A stretch of DNA of 5,897 bases from JAABQT01 sp035459025 (GCA_035459025.1 DATHYT010000060.1:1-5897); one strand, 5' to 3'; counted from the stretch's first letter, positions 1-5,869 are shown. Translations and numbers: made by a program. Notes: a model not told the origin generated them from the sequence alone.

Positions 1-624
1 GTCGGGTCCGAGCAGGCGATCCGCCCGGGCGAGGTCAACTGGATGGTCGCCGGCCGCGGCATCACGCATTCGGAGCGCTTCGAGCGCGCGCGGCGCGAGG
101 GTGGCCGCATGGACGGCCTGCAGGCCTGGGTGGCGCTGCCGCGCGAGGACGAGGAGACCGAGCCCGCCTTTTCCCACCATGGCGTGCAGGATCTCCCGAC
201 CCTCGACGAAGGCGGCGTTGCGCGCCGGCTCATCGCCGGCGAAGCCTACGGCGCGCGCGCACCCGTGCGCACGCATTCCCCGCTGTTCTATGTCCATAGC
301 ACGCTGGCCGCCGGTGCGCGCGAGCAGCTGCCGGCGGGGTTCGCCGAGCGAGCCGCCTACGTCATCAAGGGCGAGGTCGAGGCCGAAGGGCGGCGCTTCA
401 AGGAAGGCCAGCTCCTGGTATTCGGCGCGGGCGCCGCGGTGCTCGAAGCGCGCACGCCCGCGGCGCTGATGCTGCTCGGCGGCGAGCCGGTGGGCGAGCG
501 CTTCATCGAGTGGAACTTCGTATCCTCGTCGAAAGCGCGCATCGAGCAGGCCAAGGCCGACTGGCGCGCGGGGCGCATGAAGCTTCCCGATCTGGACGAT
601 CAGGAGTTCATTGCGCTGCCCTAG
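1..624 (+). CDS. Pirin family protein, 5'-truncated by window edge
   Basis: This is the last 207 codons of a pirin-family bicupin; the reading frame is open from base 1 and ends at TAG 622-624. Near the start of the visible part is the family hallmark AGRGITHSER. Its His and Glu (visible residues 23 and 25) match the second pair of the pirin metal ligands (His101/Glu103 in human pirin). The first pair (HxH) would lie outside the window. GLQAWVALP and the C-terminal cupin segment HSPLFYVHSTLAAG...YVIKGEVEAEG follow, then the terminal GGEPVGERFIEWNFVSSS, where many pirins have GPFVMNT. The end, EQAKADWRAGRMKLPD, is also family-typical. Pirins are soluble iron-binding proteins, and some (such as E. 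coli YhhW) have quercetinase activity; the role here is unknown. The gene converges on the aldehyde dehydrogenase gene and overlaps it by 4 bp. Family assignment is firm; function is not. Confidence 0.93.
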   Translation, partial: VGSEQAIRPGEVNWMVAGRGITHSERFERARREGGRMDGLQAWVALPREDEETEPAFSHHGVQDLPTLDEGGVARRLIAGEAYGARAPVRTHSPLFYVHSTLAAGAREQLPAGFAERAAYVIKGEVEAEGRRFKEGQLLVFGAGAAVLEARTPAALMLLGGEPVGERFIEWNFVSSSKARIEQAKADWRAGRMKLPDLDDQEFIALP

Positions 625-2060
625 GCGTTCTGGATCGCCACCGCGCGCGAGTTCAGGTACGCCTCGAGCGCCTCGGGACCGCCTTCGGAGCCGTAGCCCG
701 AGTCCTTGACCCCGCCAAAGGGCATCTCGGCCGAGGGCAGCGCCGGCATGTTCATCCACAGCATGCCGACTTCCAGCCGGCGCGCAAGGAGGTCCGAGTT
801 CTTGAGCGAGCGCGTGAAGGCGTAGCCGGCAAGCCCGTAGGGCAGGCGGTTCGACTCGGCGATCGCCTCGTCCAGCGACTCGAACGGCCGGATCGCAGCC
901 ATGGGGCCGAACGGCTCGTCGTTGAAGACTTTCGCCTCCTTCGGCACGTCGGCGAGGATGGTCGGCTCCCAGAAGTTGCCGGCCTTGCCGATGCGCTGCC
1001 CGCCGGCAAGGAGCTTCGCGCCCTTCTTCACCGCGTCCTCGGTGAACGCGGTCATCGCCTCGACGCGGCGCGGGTTGGCGAGCGGACCCATCTGCGTGCC
1101 CTCGGCCAGACCGTCGCCGACCTTCAGCCCCTTGGCGTAGTCGGCCAGCGCCTGCGCGAAATCGCCGGCGATCGACTTGTGCACGAGGAAGCGCGTGGGC
1201 GAAATGCAGACCTGGCCCGCGTTGCGGAACTTCGCGGCCGCCGCTGCCTTGAGCGCGAGCGCGATGTCGGCGTCCTCGCACACGATCACCGGCGCGTGGC
1301 CGCCAAGTTCCATGGTGACGCGCTTCATGTGCTGGCCAGCCATCGCGGCAAGCTGCTTGCCCACCGCGATCGAGCCGGTGAAGGTGATCTTGCGGATCAC
1401 CGGGTGCGGAATGAGGTAGCTCGAGATCTCGGCGGGCGCACCGTACACGAGCTGCAGGACGCCGGGCGGGATGCCGGCGTCGGCGAAGGCCTTGATCAGC
1501 GCCGCCGGCGCGGCGGGCGTCTCTTCGGGCGCCTTGACGAGCATCGAGCACCCGGCCGCGAGCCCGGCGCCGATCTTGCGCACCACCTGGTTGATCGGAA
1601 AATTCCACGGCGTGAAGGCGGCGACCGGACCGACGGGGTCCTTCATGACCATCTGCCGGATCGTGACGCTCATGCGCGAAGGCACGAGCCGTCCGTAGAC
1701 GCGAAAGCCCTCCTCGGCGAACCAGTCGATGATGTCGCCGGCCGCCAGCGTCTCGGCCTTGGCTTCCGCCAGCGGCTTGCCTTGCTCCTGCGTGAGCAGC
1801 GGCGCGATCTCGCCCGCGCGCTCGCGCATCAGCGCGGCGGCCTTGCGCATGATCTTGCTGCGCTCGGCGGGCACCATGTCGCGCCAGACTTCGAAGCCCT
1901 TCTGCGCCGCCTGGAGCGCGCGGTCGAGATCGGGCCGGCCGGCATGCGCGACGCGCCCGATCTCCTTGCCGGTGGCGGGATTGACGACGGGCAGCGACTT
2001 GCCTTCCGCGGGCTGCTGCCATTTGCCGTCGATGAACAGTTGGGTGTCGATGTATCCCAT
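621..2060 (-). CDS. NAD(P)-dependent aldehyde dehydrogenase, succinate-semialdehyde dehydrogenase-like
   Basis: This is a full-length 479-residue aldehyde dehydrogenase, the usual size for the family. It should oxidise an aldehyde to the free acid in the cytosol with NAD(P)+. Visible motifs are TPWNFP (Asn153), the cofactor-binding LVKAPEETP (Lys176), FTGSIAVGK (227-235), MELGGHAP with general base Glu251, FRNAGQVC with nucleophile Cys285, and DEPFGP with Glu382. Glu251 argues for a hydrolytic enzyme, not a CoA-acylating MmsA type. By alignment from memory with human SSADH, the carboxylate-binding residues Arg213, Arg334 and Ser498 correspond to Arg161, Arg279 and Ser443 here, which supports a semialdehyde substrate. 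The redox-switch CxC of SSADH/GabD is CIS here. The ATG is preceded by GAGGA with a 5-nt spacer. It follows the hydratase gene by 39 bp, so co-transcription is likely. The exact substrate is not proven. Confidence 0.93.
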   Translation of the reverse strand: MGYIDTQLFIDGKWQQPAEGKSLPVVNPATGKEIGRVAHAGRPDLDRALQAAQKGFEVWRDMVPAERSKIMRKAAALMRERAGEIAPLLTQEQGKPLAEAKAETLAAGDIIDWFAEEGFRVYGRLVPSRMSVTIRQMVMKDPVGPVAAFTPWNFPINQVVRKIGAGLAAGCSMLVKAPEETPAAPAALIKAFADAGIPPGVLQLVYGAPAEISSYLIPHPVIRKITFTGSIAVGKQLAAMAGQHMKRVTMELGGHAPVIVCEDADIALALKAAAAAKFRNAGQVCISPTRFLVHKSIAGDFAQALADYAKGLKVGDGLAEGTQMGPLANPRRVEAMTAFTEDAVKKGAKLLAGGQRIGKAGNFWEPTILADVPKEAKVFNDEPFGPMAAIRPFESLDEAIAESNRLPYGLAGYAFTRSLKNSDLLARRLEVGMLWMNMPALPSAEMPFGGVKDSGYGSEGGPEALEAYLNSRAVAIQNA

Positions 2061-2099
2061 GGCGGTCCTCGTTCGTTACGGATCTTGGAGAGCGCGATA

Positions 2100-2894
2100 C
2101 TAACCCGCGCCCCAGCGCGCGGGGCGCTTCTCGACGAACGACGCGAGGCCTTCGGCCGCTTCCGCGCTGCAGCGCTTCGCCGCATGCTGCGCGACGAGCC
2201 GGCCGAGCACCGCTTCGCCGATCCCGCCCCACGCGAACTCCAGCGCCACCTCCTTGGTCTGCGCGTTCGCCTCCGGCGCGTTCTGTAACAGCTGCGCGAC
2301 CACGCGCTCGCCTGCGGCCGGCAGGTCGGCGAGCGGCACCACCTCGTGCGCGAGGCCGATGCGCCGCGCTTCGTGCGCGTCGAAGCGCTCGCCCGTCAGC
2401 GCGTAGCGGCGCACCTGGCGCGCGCCGATGGCATCGGCGAGCTGCGGCAGGATGATGCCGGCCATCAGGCCCCAGCGCGTCTCGGCGATCGAGAACATCG
2501 CGTTGTCCGCGGCGATCACCACGTCGCAGGCGGCGACGATGCCGGTGCCGCCGCCGAAGCAGCCGCCCTGCACCAGCGCCACCGTCGGCACCGGCAGCGT
2601 GTTCAGGCGGTGCACCGCGCTCGCCGTGGCGCGCGAGACGCGCTCGTTTTCCTCGGCCGACTGGCCCGCGACCCGCGTGATCCATTTCAGGTCGGCGCCC
2701 GCCTGGAAGTGCCGGCCGGTGCCGCGCAGCACCACGACGCGCAGGCCCGGATGCGCGCCCAGCTCGTCCATCGCTTCGTGCAGGCCGCCGATCAGCGTCT
2801 CGTCATAGGCGTTGTTCACGTCGGGGCGGTTCAGCGTCACGGTGGCGACGCCGCGGGCGTCGAGGTCTCGCAGTACGGCTGGCGGTTGGCTCAT
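2100..2894 (-). CDS. Enoyl-CoA hydratase/isomerase family protein, LiuC-like
   Basis: This is a complete 264-residue crotonase-fold protein of normal length. The N-terminus has the typical GVATVTLNRPDVNNAYD (16-31). The CoA and oxyanion-hole segment is HFQAGADLKW (62-71, Ala65), and the second oxyanion segment is GCFGGGTGIVAACD (111-124, Gly115). Aligned with rat mitochondrial hydratase, catalytic Glu164 is kept as Glu138 (FSIAETRWG), but Glu144 is replaced by Gly118. The GGG-x-G pattern, RRYALTGERFDAHEA and LAHEVV resemble LiuC-type methylglutaconyl-CoA hydratases of leucine and terpene catabolism. Other family reactions (isomerase, retro-aldol lyase) are not excluded, and the CFGGG...IAAD stretch also recalls feruloyl-CoA hydratase-lyases. 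The ATG at 2894 has AAGGAA upstream with a 6-nt spacer. It lies between the acyl-CoA dehydrogenase (209 bp upstream) and the aldehyde dehydrogenase (39 bp downstream). The family is certain and the substrate unknown. Confidence 0.93.
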   Translation of the reverse strand: MSQPPAVLRDLDARGVATVTLNRPDVNNAYDETLIGGLHEAMDELGAHPGLRVVVLRGTGRHFQAGADLKWITRVAGQSAEENERVSRATASAVHRLNTLPVPTVALVQGGCFGGGTGIVAACDVVIAADNAMFSIAETRWGLMAGIILPQLADAIGARQVRRYALTGERFDAHEARRIGLAHEVVPLADLPAAGERVVAQLLQNAPEANAQTKEVALEFAWGGIGEAVLGRLVAQHAAKRCSAEAAEGLASFVEKRPARWGAG

Positions 2895-3103
2895 GACGTC
2901 TTCCTTCGCTTGAGGATTTCGGCTGTCGGTGATGATCGAGTTGCTTGGAACGACAGGACTTTATCAACCATACGCTGATGATGCAGCAGTAGTGGGCGGG
3001 AGCACCATGAGTGCTCACCGCCGTCGAACGAATGCAGAAGAGTTGCCAACGATCGAGCACCGCGCGCAAGGCCGGGTCGTTCCTCAGCCGGAGCCGGAGC
3101 GCC
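2895..3103. other. Intergenic gap between hydratase and acyl-CoA dehydrogenase genes
   Basis: This 209-bp non-coding gap separates two genes on the same strand. Its centre is less GC-rich than the coding DNA around it: by hand count 35 of 70 bases at 2921-2990 are G or C. That fits a regulatory stretch, possibly a separate promoter for the hydratase and aldehyde dehydrogenase genes. A TTGATA hexamer is present on the minus strand at 2961-2966, but no matching -10 box lies 16-18 bp downstream, so I do not call a promoter. A short inverted repeat sits at 3000-3016. The minus-strand frame that runs through the gap overlaps both genes and looks non-coding. Confidence 0.6.
3000..3016. repeat. Short perfect inverted repeat (GAGCAC-N5-GTGCTC)
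   Basis: Two perfect 6-bp arms, GAGCAC and GTGCTC, surround CATGA. On the minus strand it lies about 105 bp upstream of the hydratase start and about 90 bp after the dehydrogenase stop. It could be an operator half-site pair or a small RNA hairpin. It has no T-tract, so it is not an intrinsic terminator. An arm of this length could also arise by chance. Confidence 0.35.
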
Positions 3104-4348
3104 TCATCCGTAGATCTTTTCGTCCACCGCGCCCGACTCGAGGGCGTCGGGCTCGAGATCGCGGGTCGCGTTGACGCGCCCGGCGGCAGCGTGCTCCTTG
3201 TACCACTCGCTGCTGGCAATGGCGGAAAGCACTTCGTTGGTGCCGGTCCAGATCGACGCCAGGCGCAGGTCGCGGTGAATGCGCTCGATCGGAAACACGT
3301 TGGTATAGCCGATGCCCCCCATCACCTGCATGGCGTTGTGCACCACCTGCTGGCAGGACTCGGTCACGAACTTCTTGGTCTCCGACACCAGGCGGCGGAC
3401 GCGTGACGAGGCGCCCTCGTGCTGCACCGCGAGACAGGTGCTGTAGACGAAGGCGCGCGAGGCGTCGAGCAGCATCGCGGCGTCAGCGATCTGGAAGCTG
3501 ACGCCCTGAAAGCGGTTGATCACCTGGCCGAACGCCTTGCGCCTGCTGGTGTAGGTGGTCGCGACCTCGAGCGCCGGCCGCGCGGCGCCGATGGTCATCG
3601 CCGCGGTGCCAAGCCGCTCCGGGATCATCATGGTATTGAACACGGCGAGACCCCCGTGCAGCTCGCCGAGCAGATTCTCCTTCGGGACTTTCACGTCCGT
3701 AAACACGACGCGACTCGCGCCCCCTCCCCGGCATCCCATCAGTCCGTAAAGATAGTCGGCGGAGACGCCGGGACCGCGATCCACCAGCAGGCAGGAGATC
3801 CCGCGGTGCGGCTCGGCGTGCGGATCGGTGCGCGCATAGACCAGGAAGTAATCGGCCGCCGTCCCGCCGACGATGAAGCGCTTCTGGCCGTTGAGCAGGA
3901 AGTGATCGCCGCGGTCCTCGGCCACGGTCGTGGTACCGAAGAAATCGGAGCCGCCGCGAGGCTCGGTGAGACACTCGGCGGCGAAGATCTCGCCGCGCAG
4001 CAGCGGCGCGACATACTTTTCCTTTTGCGCATCGTTGCCGTGCAGGACGATGGCGTCGCACACCAGCTCGGCGCCGACGCCGAACGTGCAGGCGAATATG
4101 TAACCGAGCGCGCCGACCTCCTCCATCACCATCGCGGTGCTGACCCAGTCGAGCTCGCGACCGCCCCAGCGCTTCGCATAGCGACAGCCCATCAGGTTGC
4201 GGCGGCCCGCCTCGCGCAGAAAATCGCGAGGGAAATCGATCTTGTCGGCATCCATGTCGAGGATCAGCTGGCGCGGCACCGACTTGACGAAGTCGCGGAC
4301 TTCGTCGCGCAACGCGCGCTGGGTCTCATTGAGCGTGAAATCGAACAT
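3104..4348 (-). CDS. Acyl-CoA dehydrogenase (FAD), IVD/LCAD-type catalytic base
   Basis: This is a complete 414-residue acyl-CoA dehydrogenase, a cytosolic FAD enzyme that oxidises an acyl-CoA to the 2-enoyl-CoA and passes electrons to ETF. The N-terminal helical domain starts FDFTLNETQRALRDEVRDF. Next come the substrate/FAD signature AECLTEPRGGSD (124-135), the beta-domain GQKRFIVGG and VFTDVKVPKENLLG, helix-G region PERLGTAAMTIGAARPAL, RKAFGQVINRFQ (270-281) and second signature QVMGGIGYTNVFPIERIHRD (341-360). The usual catalytic Glu of medium-chain enzymes (YEGT) is Thr368 in IWTGTNEV, while Glu244 occupies the position used in isovaleryl-CoA and long-chain dehydrogenases. The position of MCAD Thr168 next to the flavin is Val160. 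About 40 residues follow GTNEV, longer than usual, ending DEKIYG. GGAGG lies 5 nt before the ATG. It is the first gene of the minus-strand cluster and divergent from the porin. The substrate is not identifiable. Confidence 0.95.
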   Translation of the reverse strand: MFDFTLNETQRALRDEVRDFVKSVPRQLILDMDADKIDFPRDFLREAGRRNLMGCRYAKRWGGRELDWVSTAMVMEEVGALGYIFACTFGVGAELVCDAIVLHGNDAQKEKYVAPLLRGEIFAAECLTEPRGGSDFFGTTTVAEDRGDHFLLNGQKRFIVGGTAADYFLVYARTDPHAEPHRGISCLLVDRGPGVSADYLYGLMGCRGGGASRVVFTDVKVPKENLLGELHGGLAVFNTMMIPERLGTAAMTIGAARPALEVATTYTSRRKAFGQVINRFQGVSFQIADAAMLLDASRAFVYSTCLAVQHEGASSRVRRLVSETKKFVTESCQQVVHNAMQVMGGIGYTNVFPIERIHRDLRLASIWTGTNEVLSAIASSEWYKEHAAAGRVNATRDLEPDALESGAVDEKIYG

Positions 4349-4513
4349 CGCAGCCTCCGGCCTCGGGTGTGTTCTTTCTATCCTATGCCTCGACGGGCGG
4401 GTATGGGGAGAGGCTCAAAGGGGGGCACCGCGCCCGGCCGATCCTGCGCAGTGGCCAACCCGCTGCATCGCCCCGCCGCGGCCCCGAAAGCGCCGCTGCA
4501 CCATTAGAAATGC

Positions 4514-4537
4514 GGAGGGCGCAAGCCCTTCCTTTTT
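4514..4537 (+). terminator. Terminator-like hairpin upstream of porin
   Basis: GGAGGGC (4514-4520) pairs with GCCCTTC (4525-4531) to give a 7-bp stem with one G-U pair, closed by a GCAA tetraloop of the stable GNRA type. A T-run follows at 4533-4537 after one C. This is the form of a modest intrinsic terminator for plus-strand transcription. No plus-strand gene lies upstream before the pirin, nearly 4 kb away, so it may end a short leader or small RNA, act as an attenuator ahead of the porin, or block antisense transcription. A chance hairpin is possible. Confidence 0.45.
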
Positions 4538-4668
4538 CATCCGTACCGGTGCCGCCGGCATGCAACGCGACCGGCTCGACGAGTCTTTTGCAGCGCGCCA
4601 ATCGCTGAAATTTCCCTGGTCGCTGCATGGTTCGGGAATGCCGTAACACCACTCTTTTGTGGGATGAT

Positions 4669-4689
4669 GCGCGGCGGCGTGCGCCGCGC
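4669..4689 (+). other. GC-rich hairpin in probable porin 5' leader
   Basis: GCGCGGCG (4669-4676) pairs perfectly with CGCCGCGC (4682-4689) around a 5-nt loop GCGTG. It ends 52 bases before the porin ATG and has no T-tract, so it is not an intrinsic terminator. If it is within the transcript it would form a stable 5' leader stem. GC-rich DNA produces such stems by chance fairly often. Confidence 0.35.
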
Positions 4690-4708
4690 GCCCGGGTGGT
4701 ATTTGCTT

Positions 4709-4754
4709 CGAGTTCCAACTAGGAACGAAAGGAAAACCGTTATGCGAGTTCCAA
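4709..4754 (+). repeat. 10-bp direct repeat flanking the porin ribosome binding site
   Basis: CGAGTTCCAA occurs at 4709-4718 and again at 4745-4754, exactly 36 bp apart, on each side of the ribosome binding site and start codon. Between the copies GGAAC (4722-4726) is complementary to the GTTCC inside both copies, at 4712-4716 and 4748-4752. The upstream pairing leaves the ribosome binding site free, and the downstream pairing would enclose it in a 21-nt loop. Stems are only 5 bp, so a regulatory role is speculative. Confidence 0.4.
4728..4733 (+). promoter_or_regulatory. Ribosome binding site of the porin gene
   Basis: AAAGGA lies 8 nt before the ATG at 4742. It decides the start: the in-frame ATGs further upstream (4664, 4667) lack such a site and would put about 26 extra residues before the signal peptide. 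Confidence 0.8.
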
Positions 4755-5842
4755 GCGTTGCGCAGTCCGTCCCGCAGCAGAAGCTCCTCGTTGCCGCAGT
4801 CGCGACCGCTTGCGCGCTGCCGGCGGCGGCCCTGGCGCAGTTGCCGGCCGGAGTCGAGGTCTACGGCCGCGCCAATGTCAGCTACGAGCGCATCACCGTC
4901 GACAGTACCCCCAGCGTGACGAACTGGGAGGCGGTCGACAACAGCTCGCGCATCGGCGTGCGCGGCAGGAAGGACCTCGGCGACGGCCTGTCCGGGTTCT
5001 TCCAGGTCGAGAGCCGGGTGCGCCTGGACAGCGGCGGCGATACGCTTTCCAGCCGCGACAGCTACCTCGGCATGCAAGGCGGATTCGGCACCGTGCGGGT
5101 GGGGCGCACCATCGGCCCGGTGTATTACGCCACCTACGACTACATCAGCAACCACAACCATGACACGGGCACGTCTTCCGATGCACTGCTCGCGCCCACC
5201 GTCTTCGGCAATCAGGGTTTCATGAACAACACCCTCTGGTACTCCAGCCCGAAGCTGGGACCGTTCACCTTTGACGTCGCGCTCTCCAGGCTCGACGAGG
5301 CGCGGGTTGGCTCGCTTTCGCAGCCGCAGTATCTGGGCCTCGTCGGCGCGTACGACCAGGGGCCGTTGCACGTTGCGGTCTCGCACGCGAACACGAAGGA
5401 CGACAGGGACCTGACCGGGGGCGGCAAGGGTAGCAACGATACCGCCACCACCATCGGGGGCTTGTACGACTGGAACAAGAAGGTGATCATCGGCGCGCTG
5501 TACGAAACGGCAAAGAATGACTTGGCCACTGGATCCGCGAAGCGCAACTACTTCCGCGTGTCCGTGATGGTGCCGGTGGACAAGCACGAGTTCCACTTCA
5601 ACCTCGGTTCGGTCAATCACCGCCTGGACCAAAATGCGTCGGATGATGGCGCAAAGCAGTGGACCCTTGGCTACAACTACAACATCGACAAGCAGTTCAA
5701 GGTCTACGCCTTCTATACGGTCGTCGACAACGAGGCGAATTCGGCAAATCCGACGCAGGGCGGCAACTACGGCTTCGCTAGCACTACGGGCCCTGGCATA
5801 GACAACAAGTCGCTCGCCGTGGGCGCGCGCTACAACTTCTGA
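4742..5842 (+). CDS. Gram-negative general porin (trimeric outer-membrane porin family)
   Basis: This is a complete 366-residue porin forming an outer-membrane beta-barrel for passive entry of small hydrophilic solutes. Residues 1-32 look like a signal peptide: Lys14, then a hydrophobic run LLVAAVATACALPAAALA, with probable cleavage after Ala32. The mature protein opens with the typical first strand (GVEVYGRANVSYE), then SRIGVRGRKDLGDGLSGFFQ (69-88) and SRDSYLGMQGGFGTVRVGR (104-122), all hallmarks of the betaproteobacterial Porin_4-type family. Many relatives have TEDLG where this has RKDLG. Alternating hydrophobic strands and Gly/Asn/Asp-rich loops fill the rest, and the chain ends ARYNF with the C-terminal Phe needed for barrel assembly. 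The start at 4742 is chosen for its ribosome binding site and signal peptide. A strong terminator follows 27 bp after the stop, so it is probably monocistronic. Solute selectivity cannot be read from sequence. Confidence 0.95.
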   Translation: MRVPSVAQSVPQQKLLVAAVATACALPAAALAQLPAGVEVYGRANVSYERITVDSTPSVTNWEAVDNSSRIGVRGRKDLGDGLSGFFQVESRVRLDSGGDTLSSRDSYLGMQGGFGTVRVGRTIGPVYYATYDYISNHNHDTGTSSDALLAPTVFGNQGFMNNTLWYSSPKLGPFTFDVALSRLDEARVGSLSQPQYLGLVGAYDQGPLHVAVSHANTKDDRDLTGGGKGSNDTATTIGGLYDWNKKVIIGALYETAKNDLATGSAKRNYFRVSVMVPVDKHEFHFNLGSVNHRLDQNASDDGAKQWTLGYNYNIDKQFKVYAFYTVVDNEANSANPTQGGNYGFASTTGPGIDNKSLAVGARYNF

Positions 5843-5869
5843 CGCGCCGTTTGCATTCGCCTGTCACCA

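Larger units (their letters stand above)
4349..4741. other. Divergent intergenic region, acyl-CoA dehydrogenase / porin
   Basis: This 393-bp stretch lies between two divergent start codons, so it should carry promoters for both. I could not find a convincing sigma-70 pair in either direction. On the minus strand there is an isolated TCTAAT (-10-like, 4503-4508) with no fitting -35. Structures I can see are a terminator-like hairpin on the plus strand (4514-4537), a GC-rich hairpin (4669-4689), and a direct/inverted repeat around the porin ribosome binding site (4709-4754). The dehydrogenase ribosome binding site is CCTCC on the plus strand at 4354-4358. The 4385-4507 part contains an open frame of 40 codons that I do not call as a gene. 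Confidence 0.7.

Noticed and set aside
510..2288. 592-codon plus-strand open frame opposite the aldehyde dehydrogenase and hydratase genes
   Set aside because: It lies antisense to two well-recognised genes, is dominated by Arg, Leu, Gly, His and Ala with no domain motif, and starts inside the pirin gene. This is a typical shadow frame of high-GC coding DNA.
2803..3219. 138-codon minus-strand frame spanning the gap between dehydrogenase and hydratase genes
   Set aside because: It overlaps the ends of both genes in another frame, and the part unique to the gap shows no motif or coding-like composition.
4440..4480. GGCCACTG on the minus strand resembling a cobalamin riboswitch box
   Set aside because: The rest of the conserved cobalamin riboswitch core is absent.
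3419..4507. 362-codon plus-strand open frame opposite the acyl-CoA dehydrogenase
   Set aside because: It is antisense to a gene with clear family signatures, and its own translation is low in structure and shows no recognisable family.
4385..4507. 40-codon plus-strand frame just before the terminator-like hairpin, considered as a leader peptide
   Set aside because: No good ribosome binding site precedes it, the composition (Pro, Ala, Gly, Arg) is that of random GC-rich DNA, and it has no run of a regulatory codon beyond two His at its end.
4629..4641. Possible sigma-54 promoter (GG...GC) upstream of the porin
   Set aside because: The GG to GC spacing is 9 bases instead of 10, and the flanking bases do not match TGGCAC/TTGCA.
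4664..4741. Upstream in-frame ATGs as the porin start
   Set aside because: They would add about 26 residues ahead of a normal signal peptide and lack a ribosome binding site, while ATG 4742 has AAAGGA at a good distance.
4415..5632. 405-codon minus-strand open frame opposite the porin
   Set aside because: The porin has signal peptide, strand motifs and terminal Phe; the opposite frame has none and is rich in Arg, Val, Ala and Asp from reversed porin codons.
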